64,000 nt of DNA from Gallaecimonas sp. GXIMD4217 (GCF_038087665.1 NZ_CP149925.1:1019455-1083454), one strand, 5' to 3'. Shown: positions 25,619 through 34,969, numbered from the stretch's first letter. Made by a program: numbers and translations. The notes: generated by a model from the sequence alone, not told the origin.

Positions 25619-26716
25619 ATGCGTAAGAACACCACGCCCTGTTACTACGGCGACTACCTGCAACTCGACAAGCTCCTCGACGCCCAGCACCCGGAAAGCG
25701 CCAAGTACGGCAACGAAGCCCACGACGAGATGCTGTTCATCGTCGTCCACCAGGCCTATGAGCTGTGGTTCAAGCAGATGCTCCACGAGCTGCGCTCGGT
25801 GATGGCGCTGTTCGGCAGCGATCAGGTGCCCGAAGACAAGCTGGCCACGGCCGTGCACCGGCTGAAGCGCTTCGTCAACATCCAGCAGCTTATCAACCAG
25901 CAGATCGCCGTGCTGGAAACCATGTCGCCCCAGGACTTCCTGGAGTTTCGCGACTACCTGGTGCCGGCCTCCGGCTTCCAGTCCATCCAGTTCAAGGAGC
26001 TGGAGATCCGCCTGGGCATCAAGCGCGGCAAGCGCATCGCCTTCGACCAGAAGTCCTTCTATAACAGGCTCAATGATCAGGACAGGGCCTACCTGGAGGA
26101 TCTGGAGCAGCAGGAGAGCTTCGCCGAGATGCTGGATCGCTGGCTGGCACGGCTGCCGTTCCTGGAGTTCGGCGACTTCGCCTTCTGGGACCACTACCGC
26201 CAGGCCGCCGACGAGATGCTGGACTCCGACGAGGCCATCATCCGCGGCAACCCGCACCTGGACGACGAGGAACTCAAGCAGCAGCTCGAGGAGCTGGGCG
26301 GCACCCGGGCCCGTTTCGCGGCCCTGTTCGATGAAGGCAACCACCAGCAGCTGCTGGACAGCGGCCAGATGGAGCTCAGCCACAGGGCGCTGCTGTCGGC
26401 GCTGTTCATCAACCTGTACCGGGACGAGCCGCTGTTCCACCTGCCGTTCCAGCTGCTGACCTGCCTGATGGAGATAGACGAGCAGTTCACCGCCTGGCGC
26501 TACCGCCACGCCCTGATGGTGCAGCGCATGCTGGGCTCCAAGATAGGCACGGGCGGCTCCAGCGGCCACGATTACCTCAAGCGCACCACCGAGACCAACC
26601 GCTTCTTCAAGGATCTCTACGCCGTATCCACCTACCTGCTGCCCAAGCACGCCCTGCCGGCGCTGCCGAACGAGGTCAAGCGGGAGCTGGGTTTCCATTT
26701 CCAGGGCTTGAAATAA
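25619..26716 (+). CDS. kynA: Tryptophan 2,3-dioxygenase
   Basis: A 365-residue heme enzyme that opens the indole ring of L-tryptophan to N-formylkynurenine, the first step of the kynurenine pathway. Family segments: YYGDYLQLDKLLDAQ, FIVVHQAYELWFKQML with the distal-pocket His, WRYRHALMVQRMLG with the proximal heme-ligand His, and GTGGSSGHDYLK, which binds the tryptophan amino group. No other kynurenine genes are adjacent. The last 36 bases are imperfectly duplicated at 26758. Confidence 0.95.
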   Translation: MRKNTTPCYYGDYLQLDKLLDAQHPESAKYGNEAHDEMLFIVVHQAYELWFKQMLHELRSVMALFGSDQVPEDKLATAVHRLKRFVNIQQLINQQIAVLETMSPQDFLEFRDYLVPASGFQSIQFKELEIRLGIKRGKRIAFDQKSFYNRLNDQDRAYLEDLEQQESFAEMLDRWLARLPFLEFGDFAFWDHYRQAADEMLDSDEAIIRGNPHLDDEELKQQLEELGGTRARFAALFDEGNHQQLLDSGQMELSHRALLSALFINLYRDEPLFHLPFQLLTCLMEIDEQFTAWRYRHALMVQRMLGSKIGTGGSSGHDYLKRTTETNRFFKDLYAVSTYLLPKHALPALPNEVKRELGFHFQGLK

Positions 26717-26794
26717 GAAGCCATGTCGGTCGGCAGCTGCCTGGATCAAAGGAGGCGAGCGGGAGCTGGGTTGCCATTTCCAGGGCATCAAGTA
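26679..26794 (+). repeat. Partial duplication of the 3' end of kynA
   Basis: 26679-26714, encoding the last residues RELGFHFQGLK, recur at 26758-26793 as RELGCHFQGIK followed by a stop, 79 bases apart. The second copy keeps the frame and a stop but has no start, so it is a gene fragment left by duplication or recombination with a divergent copy. Confidence 0.7.
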
Positions 26795-26811
26795 GCGACA
26801 AGTGACCATTG

Positions 26812-26836
26812 AAAAGGGGCCTTATGGCCCCTTTTT
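26812..26836. terminator. Bidirectional terminator between kynA and the HDAC-family gene
   Basis: AAAAGGGGCC-ttat-GGCCCCTTTT, a perfect 10-bp stem usable in both directions between convergent genes. Confidence 0.8.
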
Positions 26837-27732
26837 CACACCAGCTCCATGGCGGCCCGGAACAGCAGCAGGTGCAGATCCACCACCTTCTGCAGATCGC
26901 GCTGGTAGCCGCCGCCTATGACCCCGGCCACCGGCACCTCGGCCTGCCGGCACAGCCCCAGCACCAGGCGATCCCGGGCCAGCACGCCCCGGGTCGATAC
27001 CTGGAAATGGCCCAGCTCGTCGTCCACATGGATGTCGACGCCGGCGTCATACAGCACCAGATCCGGCTGGTAGAGGCGCAGGCTCTGGCTCAGGGCCTGC
27101 TCGACGGCGGCCAGGTAGGCGTCGTCACCGGTGCCGCAGTCCAGGGCCAGATCCCAGTCTGAGTCGGGCTTTCGGGCCGGGTAGTTACGCATCGCGTGGA
27201 TGGAGACGCTGATCACGTCAGGATGGTCGCCGACCATGGTGGCGGTGCCGTCGCCCTGGTGCACGTCGCAGTCGAAGATCAGCACCCGCCGCGCCTCGCC
27301 GCTGGCCACCAGCTCCTGGCCGGCGATGGCCAGATCGTTGAATATGCAGAAGCCGCCGCCTTGGGCGAAGTGGGCATGGTGGTAGCCGCCGGAAAGGTGC
27401 AGGGCCAGGCCATGGCTGAGGGCCTGGCGGGCCGTTTCCAGGGTGCCGGCCACCGAGGCCAGGGTGCGCTCGACCAGGGCCGGGCTCTGGGGAAAGCCGA
27501 TGCGCCTTTCCATGCCGGCAGAAAGCGCCCGGGCCAGGAACTGCCGGCCGTAGTCCCGGCAGTGCCAGCGCAGCGGCAGTGTTTCGTCCGGCTCGGGCCG
27601 GACATAGCGGTGGGGCCGGCCGGCCAGCTCGGCCTCCAGGCATTCCCTGAGGCGCTGGTACTTGCCGATGGGAAAGCGATGCTTGGCCGGCAGCGTGAAG
27701 CTGTAGCTGGGGTGGTAGATCAGGGGCAGCAT
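26836..27732 (-). CDS. Histone deacetylase/AcuC-family amidohydrolase
   Basis: A 298-residue zinc-dependent arginase-fold protein. Motifs: HHAHFAQGGGFCIFND with the catalytic His pair, IFDCDVHQGDGTATM with zinc-ligand Asp and His, and DAGVDIHVDDELG with the second zinc Asp. The YHPSY opening is typical of the bacterial subgroup. The substrate could be acetylpolyamine, acetoin-pathway or protein acetyl groups and cannot be told from sequence. The DUF2057 gene upstream ends at the same base (27732), so the two are probably cotranscribed. Confidence 0.9.
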   Translation of the reverse strand: MLPLIYHPSYSFTLPAKHRFPIGKYQRLRECLEAELAGRPHRYVRPEPDETLPLRWHCRDYGRQFLARALSAGMERRIGFPQSPALVERTLASVAGTLETARQALSHGLALHLSGGYHHAHFAQGGGFCIFNDLAIAGQELVASGEARRVLIFDCDVHQGDGTATMVGDHPDVISVSIHAMRNYPARKPDSDWDLALDCGTGDDAYLAAVEQALSQSLRLYQPDLVLYDAGVDIHVDDELGHFQVSTRGVLARDRLVLGLCRQAEVPVAGVIGGGYQRDLQKVVDLHLLLFRAAMELV

Positions 27733-28259
27733 CAGCCTTGCTGCTTCAGCCAGGCCTTGAAGTTGGCCCTGCTCTTTTCATCAGCCTGCTGCCACCAGTA
27801 TTTCAGCATCTGTTCCGCCTGGGGTGAGGGGTTGCCGAGCTGCTGGACCGGCTCGGTCCTGGGAGCGGGCGCCTGGCTGGGTTTGGCCGTGGCCAGGGCC
27901 TTGCCCTGGCGCTCGAGTACGAAGCGAGGCGCCTTGGCAAAGGCCTTGATGGCCTCGGCGTCCGCCAGCCCGGGCGTGGTCAGCAGGTACTCACCCTCGG
28001 CGGGGATGCTCAGCTCGACCCAGATCTCGTTGGAACGCACCGTCTCGTGGTCCTCGAAGCCTTCCTCCACCAGGGTCTTGAAACTGGCCTTGAGGCGGTG
28101 TTGGCCCGGGGCCAGCTGCAGCTGCTCGGTCTTCTTCCACAGGTAATTGGCTACTTCCTGGTCGTCCACCTGGTGGACATAGACCTCGTCGGCCAGCTTG
28201 ATATTGGCGGCCAGGGCCAGGGACGGCAGCAGGGCCAGGGTGGTAAGCAGTGTTTTCAT
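27732..28259 (-). CDS. DUF2057 (YccT-like) secreted protein
   Basis: 175 residues from ATG 28259 (GGAG 6 bases upstream); the adjacent ATG at 28262 is possible. A signal peptide ends near residue 17 (ALA). The body matches DUF2057: the early KLADEVYVHQVDDQEV, the central APGQHRLKASFKTLVEEGFEDHE and a C-terminal helix MLKYWWQQADEKSRANFKAWL. E. coli YccT/CsgI inhibits curli subunit formation; I would not transfer that function without curli genes nearby. It overlaps priC. Confidence 0.82.
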   Translation of the reverse strand: MKTLLTTLALLPSLALAANIKLADEVYVHQVDDQEVANYLWKKTEQLQLAPGQHRLKASFKTLVEEGFEDHETVRSNEIWVELSIPAEGEYLLTTPGLADAEAIKAFAKAPRFVLERQGKALATAKPSQAPAPRTEPVQQLGNPSPQAEQMLKYWWQQADEKSRANFKAWLKQQG

Positions 28260-28831
28260 CATCCTCTCCAGGCACTTTCCAGTGCCGCCAGGCGTTCTTC
28301 CAGTTCGGTGATGGCCTGGCGACATCGGCCCAGGCGCTGGTACAGCTTGAGTATTTCACCCTGCTGTTTCACTGTCATGACACTGTCATCTTTTAGCTGG
28401 CGGATCCGGCCCAGCAGGCGCTGCTCGAACTCCCAGTACTGGGCCAGCTGGCCGTAGAGGGGCTGGTAGCGGCCCACCAGGGCCCTGGCCGCCTTGTGCC
28501 AGCGCTTGGGGCTGGTGGCATCGGCCAGCTGGTGCTGGGCCATGGCCCGCTTGAGGGCGGTGAACTGGTCCTCGATGCGTGCCAGGCGCCGGGTAAGGGC
28601 CTCCGGGCTGAGGCTGTGCAGCTGTTCGGCCAGTTGCGCCAGGTTCTGTTCCAGCTCCATGGCATAGGGTGTGAAGGCCCGGCCGTTGCCGTGGAAGAGC
28701 CCCCGGGGAAAGAGCGGCCGGCCCACCTCGGCCAGCTTGCCCCTGAGCTCCCTGGCCCTGTCCAGGGTTCCGGCCTCCTCGGCCAGCTGGCGGCAGGCGG
28801 CCCTGAGTTTGTCGATCAGCGGTTGGTTCAC
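28259..28831 (-). CDS. priC: Primosomal replication protein PriC
   Basis: A 190-residue, mostly helical and basic protein that helps reload DnaB at abandoned forks. Family traits: a long N-terminal helix pair, RPLFPRGLF and YGQLAQYWEFEQRLLGRI near the C-terminal third. It overlaps yfcA by 4 bases (ATGA) and the DUF2057 gene at its 3' end. Clustering with dinG suggests a replication or repair theme, though yfcA between them does not fit that. Confidence 0.85.
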   Translation of the reverse strand: MNQPLIDKLRAACRQLAEEAGTLDRARELRGKLAEVGRPLFPRGLFHGNGRAFTPYAMELEQNLAQLAEQLHSLSPEALTRRLARIEDQFTALKRAMAQHQLADATSPKRWHKAARALVGRYQPLYGQLAQYWEFEQRLLGRIRQLKDDSVMTVKQQGEILKLYQRLGRCRQAITELEERLAALESAWRG

Positions 28832-29598
28832 CAGGCCTCCCAGGCCAGCTTGGCGGCCATGACGATCACCACGGCAATGAACACCGGGCGGATGAAGCGG
28901 CCGCCAAAGTGAATGGCGGAATGGGCGCCGAGCCAGGCGCCGACCATCAGGGCCGCCCCCATGGCCAGGCCCAGGGCCCAGTGGATATGGCCCAGCACCG
29001 CGAAGGTGACCAGGGAGACGCCATTGGAGATGAAGTTCATCACCCGGGCCAGGCCGCTGGCGTGGAGGATATCCAACCGATACAGGGCCAGGGTGGAGAC
29101 GGTCCAGAACGAGCCGGTGCCGGGGCCGAAGGCGCCGTCATAGGTGCCGAGCAGGCCGCCCTGCAGGCCCTGCTTGAGCTTGAGGCGGTTGCCCCTGGGC
29201 AGGGCGTGGTGGCCGTCTTCGACCCTGGGCATGAACAGGGTATAGAGGGCGGTGGCGAAGATGGCCACCGGCAGGGCCTTTTCCAGCCACTCTGCCCTGA
29301 GCCAGTCCACCATCAGGGTGCCGAAGATGGCGCCCAGGGCCGTGCCCAGGGCGGCCAGGGCCCAGAGGCTGGGATCGAACAGCTTGCGGCGGTAGAAGGT
29401 CCAGCCGGCGGTGGCGGAGCCGAAGGTGGCGGCCAGCTTGTTGGTGCCCAGGGCCATATGGGGCGGCAGGCCGGCGGTGAGCAGGGCCGGCACCGTCAGC
29501 AGGCCGCCGCCACCGGCGATGGCGTCGATAAAGCCGGCCAGGGCCGCCACCAGGGGCAGCCAGAGCCAGAGCTGGCCGTCGATAACCAGTTCGGTCAT
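28828..29598 (-). CDS. yfcA: TSUP (TauE/SafE, YfcA-type) membrane transporter
   Basis: A 256-residue protein with about eight membrane helices. The N-terminal repeat GFIDAIAGGGGLLTVPALL and the matching GTYDGAFGPGTGSFWTVS in the second half are hallmarks of the family. Substrates in relatives are sulfite or sulfonate-related anions; here unknown. The start overlaps the dinG stop (ATGA) and the end overlaps priC. Confidence 0.9.
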   Translation of the reverse strand: MTELVIDGQLWLWLPLVAALAGFIDAIAGGGGLLTVPALLTAGLPPHMALGTNKLAATFGSATAGWTFYRRKLFDPSLWALAALGTALGAIFGTLMVDWLRAEWLEKALPVAIFATALYTLFMPRVEDGHHALPRGNRLKLKQGLQGGLLGTYDGAFGPGTGSFWTVSTLALYRLDILHASGLARVMNFISNGVSLVTFAVLGHIHWALGLAMGAALMVGAWLGAHSAIHFGGRFIRPVFIAVVIVMAAKLAWEAW

Positions 29599-31625
29599 GG
29601 GGTTTCAACTTCTCGTGTGAAGGGGGGCAGGGCATCCAGCAGCTGGCGGCCGTAGCGGCGGCTGATCACCCGCCGGTCGAACAGCACTATGGTGCCATAA
29701 TCGCTCTCGCTGCGCAGCAGCCGGCCGGTGGCCTGGACCAGGCGGCGGGCGGTCTGGGGCAGGGCGATCTCCATGAAGGGGTTGCCGCCGCGCTTCTCGA
29801 TGAATTCGGCATGGGCCTGATCCACGGGGGAATCGGGCACCGCAAAGGGCAGTTTGGTGATCAGCAGCTTGGTGAGCAGCTCGCCCTTGAGATCCAGGCC
29901 TTCGGAGAAGGAACCGGTGCCGAACAGTATGGAGCCCTGGCCCTGCTCCCGGCGCAGCCTGTGGGCCTCCAGCATGGCCTGGCGGTTCTCCCGGCCCTGG
30001 ACCAGGGGCGGGTGGGGCAGCTTGTGGCCACACTTTTCCAGCACCGCCTGCATCTGCCAGTAGCTGGCGAAGAGCACCAGGGTGCCTTCGTCTTCCTTTA
30101 TATAGGAAGGCAGCAAGGCCGCCAGGCGTTCGGTGAATTCGGCCTGCTGGGGCTCGGCGTCGATGCCGGCCACCACCAGGGTGGCCTGGTTGGGATAGTC
30201 GAAGGGGGCGGGCACGTCCAGGTAGCGACAGCCCTTGATGGGCGTCAGGCCGGCCTCCATGGCGAAGTGCTTGAAGCCCTGGTGGGTCCTCAGCGTGGCC
30301 GAGACCAGCACGGCCCCGGCGCAGCGGTTCCACAGCTGGTGACGGAGCTGTTCGGAGACACTGATGGGGGAGACGCACAGGGACAGGTCGTCCTTGTGCA
30401 CCGCCACCCACTTGGCCCAGGGTGCCTGCCTGCCTTCGGCCTTGTGGTTGAGGCCCTGCCAGAGCTTTTGCAGCACCTCGACCCTGTCCAGGCCCTCGGC
30501 CAGTTGGCTTTGCAGCCGGGTCAGCACCGCATCGCCCGTGGCTTGTTCGGCCAGGGGCGCCAACACCTTGTTCAACTGCGTCACCAAGCGGCCGGCGGCG
30601 CCGCTCTGATCCTCGGCCAGGGCGGCCAGCCAGTCCGGCAGTTCCCCTTCCGGGAAACGATAACCTGCCTCGGTGAGCCAGGGCTGCTTGCCCAGCCAGC
30701 GGTAGACGTCCTGGTGGGCGCCGGCCAGTTCCTGGCAGAGATCCTGGGCGCTCATGGCCGGCCCTACCAGGCTGTCCCGCTTCAGCTGGCCCATGACCTC
30801 GTCCAGCCAGCCGGGGATCCTGGTCAGCCAATCCCTGCTGGCCAGCAGCCGGGCCTCCACGGCGGCGAAACGCCTGGCCGTTTCCGGCAGGTGATGGGCC
30901 TCGTCGATGACATAGAGACAGTCTTCCGGCTCCGGCAGCAGGCTGCCGCCCCCCAGGGCCAGATCGCTCAGCAGCAGGTGATGGTTGACCACCCAGATAT
31001 CGGTGCGCTCCAGATCGCGGCGGCTCTGGTGGTAGGGGCAATGCTGGTGGAGGCTGGAGGCGGCCGAACAGCTCAGCTTGTCGGAGGCGATCCTGGCCCA
31101 GGTGGCATCTTCGATGGGCTGGGGCCAGTGATCTCGATCACCATTCCAGCTATTTTTCTCCAGTGCCGATCTCAGCTTTTTGAACAGGCTGAGCTCCGCC
31201 TGGCTGGCGGCAAACAGCTCGCCCTGGCCGGCCGCCTGCAACGCCAGCTTCTCCCGGCAGCAGTATCTTTGCCGGCCTTTCAGCAGCCGGAAACTGAAGT
31301 CGATGCCGCTTTCCTTGGCCAGCAGCGGCAGATCCTTTTCCACCAGCTGTTCCTGCAGCGCCACCGTCGCCGTGGCCACCACCAGCTTGCGGCCGTGGCC
31401 CTTGGCAAGGGGCAGGGCGGAGAGCAGGTAGGCCAGGGACTTGCCGACGCCGGTGCCGGCTTCGGCGACCAGGATCCGCTCTTGTCTGTGGTACTCGCCG
31501 GCCAGGGTTTTTGCAATCTCGGCAATGAGTTGCGTCTGGCCCGGCCTGGGTTTGTAGCCGGGCAGGGCCTGGGAGACCTGCTTGTGGGCGGCGCGGATCT
31601 GCTTCTTGAGGGCGTCGGAAAGCAC
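29595..31625 (-). CDS. dinG: ATP-dependent DNA helicase DinG
   Basis: A 676-residue superfamily 2 XPD-like 5'-3' helicase. Walker A AEAGTGVGKS (about residues 54-63), Walker B/DEAH VIDEAHHLPE, and cluster Cys in the RYCCREKL and CSAASSLHQHC regions fit DinG, which carries a [4Fe-4S] cluster and resolves R-loops and G-quadruplexes. The C-terminal helicase motifs FGTGSFSEGLDLKGE and QATGRLLRSESDYG are present. It is the first gene of the dinG-yfcA-priC-DUF2057-HDAC run. Confidence 0.92.
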   Translation of the reverse strand: MLSDALKKQIRAAHKQVSQALPGYKPRPGQTQLIAEIAKTLAGEYHRQERILVAEAGTGVGKSLAYLLSALPLAKGHGRKLVVATATVALQEQLVEKDLPLLAKESGIDFSFRLLKGRQRYCCREKLALQAAGQGELFAASQAELSLFKKLRSALEKNSWNGDRDHWPQPIEDATWARIASDKLSCSAASSLHQHCPYHQSRRDLERTDIWVVNHHLLLSDLALGGGSLLPEPEDCLYVIDEAHHLPETARRFAAVEARLLASRDWLTRIPGWLDEVMGQLKRDSLVGPAMSAQDLCQELAGAHQDVYRWLGKQPWLTEAGYRFPEGELPDWLAALAEDQSGAAGRLVTQLNKVLAPLAEQATGDAVLTRLQSQLAEGLDRVEVLQKLWQGLNHKAEGRQAPWAKWVAVHKDDLSLCVSPISVSEQLRHQLWNRCAGAVLVSATLRTHQGFKHFAMEAGLTPIKGCRYLDVPAPFDYPNQATLVVAGIDAEPQQAEFTERLAALLPSYIKEDEGTLVLFASYWQMQAVLEKCGHKLPHPPLVQGRENRQAMLEAHRLRREQGQGSILFGTGSFSEGLDLKGELLTKLLITKLPFAVPDSPVDQAHAEFIEKRGGNPFMEIALPQTARRLVQATGRLLRSESDYGTIVLFDRRVISRRYGRQLLDALPPFTREVETP

Positions 31626-31836
31626 GGCAAACCTGGGGTGGAATTAGGGTGCGCCCAGTGTAGAGCTTCGGCGACACGATGCAACAGTATGGGCGAGCGG
31701 TCGGCTTTTAAAAGAGCGCCTTTTATTGGGGCCAAGGGAAGGCAATTTCTAATCGCCAATCCGGATGTGCCAACCGCTTAAAAAAACGGCTTCTGTCCAA
31801 TCCCTCAATGAACCGTGAAATTTCACCGGGCCACCG

Positions 31837-31852
31837 GCCTTGTACACAAGGC
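31837..31852. promoter_or_regulatory. 16-bp perfect palindrome upstream of TonB receptor 1
   Basis: GCCTTGTACACAAGGC is a perfect inverted repeat 56 bases upstream of the -35, a plausible operator for a dimeric regulator. A following TTTGTTG tract means a weak terminator is also possible. Confidence 0.4.
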
Positions 31853-31907
31853 TTTGTTGAATTGTTTGCCTTTGCGGTGCTGTTGTTTTTTATATGTAAA
31901 AACCCTG

Positions 31908-31937
31908 TTGACCATGCTCGCGGCCTGTGTTTATAGT
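31908..31937 (+). promoter_or_regulatory. Sigma-70 promoter of TonB receptor 1
   Basis: TTGACC (31908-31913) and TATAGT (31932-31937) with an 18-base spacer, about 97 bases before the start codon. Confidence 0.65.
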
Positions 31938-32033
31938 TGTGTCGACGGTTGGGCTATGCCCACAAAATGTTAACGGTCGCAATATAAGTGGCCGGACTAA
32001 GAAGCCATGTAAATGGTCCAGGGAGAAAAACCT

Positions 32034-34739
32034 ATGTATCGCAATAAGGTCGCGAACTCCGTTCGCTGGGCGCTGCTTGCCGGTGCCGCCACTACTGCTT
32101 TCGCCATGCCGGCCGCTTTTGCTGCCGACGAAGGTGCTGAAGACGTAGAACGCATTGAAGTTACCGGTTCCCGCATCAAGCGTACCGACCTCGAAGGCGC
32201 CAGCCCCGTTGTTGTCATCAGCTCCGAAGACATCGAAGCTGGCGGTTACAACTCCGTTCAGGAAGTGCTGGGCAGCCTGACTCAAAACTCCGGTGGCTCC
32301 CTGAGCACCCAGGAAATCCACGGCTTCACCCCCGCCGCCAGTGGTGTAAACCTGCGTGGCGCCGGCCTGGGCCGCGTGCTGATCCTCATCGACGGCAAGC
32401 GTGTACCCAAGTACCCCTTCGGTGCCGGTGGTACCGACAACTTCATCGATACCGCCAATATGCCCCTGGGCGCCATTGAGCGTATCGACGTCCTGACCTC
32501 CGGTGCGTCCGCCATCTACGGTTCCGACGCCATGGGCGGTGTAATCAACATCATCCTGAAGAAGGACTTCGAAGGCGTTGCGACCAAGGTCCGCGCCAGC
32601 GACACCGATGCCGGTGGCAAAGAGCAGTTCCAGGCTTCCCTGCTGGTAGGCGCCGCCTCCGACAAGGGTAATGTCACCTTCTTCCTGGAGCACGACAACA
32701 AGAGCCGCCTGAAGGCGTCTGAGCGTGACAACTTCGACGTGGGCACCGACCTGGCCTTCAACCACCCCTTCTCCTCCTTCAGCTCCTACGGCATCAGCCT
32801 GCGTAACGCCGGTTCCACCGTGCTGCAGACCCTGAGCCCGGAAGAGTGTGAAGAGCGTGGCCTGCAGTTCTGGGACTACGGTCGCAGCAACGTTGGCGGT
32901 GTTTGTGGCTTCGACCGTACCAGCATGCGTGACCTCTATCCTGCGAGCGAGCGCACCTCCGCCATGGTCAAGTTCAACTATAACCTGAGCGACGACCACG
33001 AGCTGTACGGCCGCCTGGACTGGACCAACGCGTCCTCCACCACCCGCATCGAGCCGATGCCGGTCAACGACTACACCTATGTTGTGGCCGGTGACGAAGT
33101 CACCATCAGCTCCGACCTGTCTGGCGAGTCCAAGACCTTCGACAAGGCCACTGCCTTCGGTGGCGACTTCGCCTCCCTGGGTGATGGCGAGTACTTCTAC
33201 ACCCGTCGTATGATGGAATTCGGCCACCGCCGTGCCGACTTCACCACCAACAACTTCAGCTTCGTTTCCGGTGTTCAGGGTCTGCTGACCGAAGACATCG
33301 ACTACGACTTCTCCTGGCAGTTCTCTCGTCAGAAGATCGACGAGCGCAACAGCGGCTACGCTTCTGCCGGCCTGTACTTCGAGTACCTGACCAGTGGTGA
33401 GAACGGTCGTTCCCAGTTCGACGTGATGACCGCGGAAGAAGTGGCCCAGGCTGCTTACAAGCCCTTCCGTGCTGGTGAGTCCAGCCTGACCGGCTTCAGC
33501 TTCGACATCAGCGGTCTGCTGTTCGACCTGCCTGCCGGTGAAGTTGGCTTCGCCGCCGGTGCCGAGTACTACCGCGAGTGGTTCTCCGATGAGAGCGACT
33601 CCGAGTCCGCCAAGAACAACATCCTGTCCACCGGTGGTGCTTCCGGTTCTGGCGCCCGCGACCAGAAAGCCATCTACGCCGAGGTTGAGATCCCCGTCCT
33701 GGAGAACCTGACCTTCAACGTGGCCGGTCGCTACGATGACTACAGCGACTTCGGTGGCGAGTTCAGCCCGCAGCTGACCCTGAGCTACCGTCCCATCGAC
33801 GACCTGCTGCTGCGTGCCCTGTGGACCGAGACCTTCCGTGCCCCGGACATGATGCGCGTCTACGGCGACCCGTCTCTGGGCTTCTCCCAGGTTACCGACC
33901 CCTTCGCCTGTACTCAGATTGGCGGCACCGTGGGTGACCCGGACGGCGATCCGGTCTGTTCCGGCGAGCACTATGTTGAAGTGCTGACCGGTCCGAACCC
34001 CGACCTGGATCCGGAAGTGGGTGAGAACTGGAACATCGGTGCCGTGTACACCCTGGCTACCGATATCGGTGAGTTCGACTTCTCTATCGACTACTGGGAG
34101 ATGGAGATCGAGGACATCGTTAACGACCTCGCCACTCAGACCATCCTGACCAACTTCGAGACCTACAACGAGTTGATCGAGCGTGACGCTATTGGCCAGG
34201 CCGTACGTGTCAACAACACTGCCCAGAACGTTTCCTTCCGTGAAACTGCCGGTATCGACCTGACCGTTGGCTACCGCAAGGGTACCGACCTGGGTGACTT
34301 CAGCGTCAACGTGACCGGTTCCTACCTGGACAAGTGGGATGAGCAGTTCGACGTCAACTCCGACGTTGTCGACCAGCTGAGCACCACCAACGTGCCGGAG
34401 TGGAAGATCAACACCAACCTGGGTTGGTCCTACGACAAGTTCGCCGCCAACATCCTGATCCGTTACACCGACGAGATGAACGGCGTCAACGCGTCTGACT
34501 TCGAAGACGTTTCCCACGAGGACTTCCCGTTCTCTCGCAAGATCGACAGCTACACCCTGGTGAACCTGTCCATGAACTACTACGCGACCGAGAACCTGTC
34601 CTTCCAAATCGGTGTTAACAACGTCTTCGACGAAGGTCCGAACGTTGACTACACCGACTTCGGCTGGCCGCACTACCCCCGCGAGTACACCGACCCCACT
34701 GGTCGTGAGTACTACGGTGTAGTTGAGTACCAGTTCTAA
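32034..34739 (+). CDS. TonB-dependent outer-membrane receptor 1
   Basis: 901 residues from ATG 32034 (AGGGAG 7 bases upstream). A signal peptide ends near residue 31. A TonB-box/plug segment RIEVTGSRIKRTD opens the plug domain (about 40-180, with VNLRGAGLGRVLILIDGKR and ASAIYGSDAMGGVINIILKK), followed by a 22-strand barrel ending in an aromatic residue (YQF). The family imports large substrates energised by TonB; the substrate is unknown. Codon use is strongly biased, suggesting high expression. It is closely related to the receptor at 42181 and lies directly upstream of the TonB2 module. Confidence 0.94.
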   Translation: MYRNKVANSVRWALLAGAATTAFAMPAAFAADEGAEDVERIEVTGSRIKRTDLEGASPVVVISSEDIEAGGYNSVQEVLGSLTQNSGGSLSTQEIHGFTPAASGVNLRGAGLGRVLILIDGKRVPKYPFGAGGTDNFIDTANMPLGAIERIDVLTSGASAIYGSDAMGGVINIILKKDFEGVATKVRASDTDAGGKEQFQASLLVGAASDKGNVTFFLEHDNKSRLKASERDNFDVGTDLAFNHPFSSFSSYGISLRNAGSTVLQTLSPEECEERGLQFWDYGRSNVGGVCGFDRTSMRDLYPASERTSAMVKFNYNLSDDHELYGRLDWTNASSTTRIEPMPVNDYTYVVAGDEVTISSDLSGESKTFDKATAFGGDFASLGDGEYFYTRRMMEFGHRRADFTTNNFSFVSGVQGLLTEDIDYDFSWQFSRQKIDERNSGYASAGLYFEYLTSGENGRSQFDVMTAEEVAQAAYKPFRAGESSLTGFSFDISGLLFDLPAGEVGFAAGAEYYREWFSDESDSESAKNNILSTGGASGSGARDQKAIYAEVEIPVLENLTFNVAGRYDDYSDFGGEFSPQLTLSYRPIDDLLLRALWTETFRAPDMMRVYGDPSLGFSQVTDPFACTQIGGTVGDPDGDPVCSGEHYVEVLTGPNPDLDPEVGENWNIGAVYTLATDIGEFDFSIDYWEMEIEDIVNDLATQTILTNFETYNELIERDAIGQAVRVNNTAQNVSFRETAGIDLTVGYRKGTDLGDFSVNVTGSYLDKWDEQFDVNSDVVDQLSTTNVPEWKINTNLGWSYDKFAANILIRYTDEMNGVNASDFEDVSHEDFPFSRKIDSYTLVNLSMNYYATENLSFQIGVNNVFDEGPNVDYTDFGWPHYPREYTDPTGREYYGVVEYQF

Positions 34740-34773
34740 GTGACCTAGTTCACAAAGACGGAATGTCAAGTCA

Positions 34774-34804
34774 ACGGGCCTCCCTAGGAGGCCCGTTTTT
34801 TTTG
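34774..34804 (+). terminator. Terminator of TonB receptor 1
   Basis: ACGGGCCTCC-ctag-GAGGCCCGT with a T8 run. Confidence 0.9.
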
Positions 34805-34836
34805 GTTTAGAGGCCGGTCGGGGTGCCGTCGTCGTG

Positions 34837-34865
34837 TTGACACCTTGTTACATATCTGGAATTAT
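34837..34865 (+). promoter_or_regulatory. Probable promoter of the TonB2 operon
   Basis: A perfect TTGACA (34837-34842) with AATTAT (34860-34865) after 17 bases. The -10 is poor, but the position about 105 bases before the first gene fits. Confidence 0.45.
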
Positions 34866-34969
34866 CCGAAGTCGGTACATCTGGCTACCTGGCTTCGATG
34901 TGCCTATACAGAGCCCCTGCCGCAACGGCGGTCAGGGAATAAATAACGATAAGACGTTGGTTGGGAACT

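Larger units (their letters stand above)
31626..32033. other. Intergenic control region of TonB receptor 1
   Basis: About 400 bases, more AT-rich than the flanks and free of convincing ORFs. It contains the palindrome at 31837, the promoter at 31908 and a leader of about 90 bases. The dinG promoter must lie in its left part but I cannot place it. Confidence 0.5.

Noticed and set aside
31890-34769. 959-codon minus-strand ORF over TonB receptor 1
   Set aside because: Antisense shadow of a strongly codon-biased gene; composition is Val/Gly/Gln-rich without domain structure. The same applies to 42166-44661 over receptor 2.
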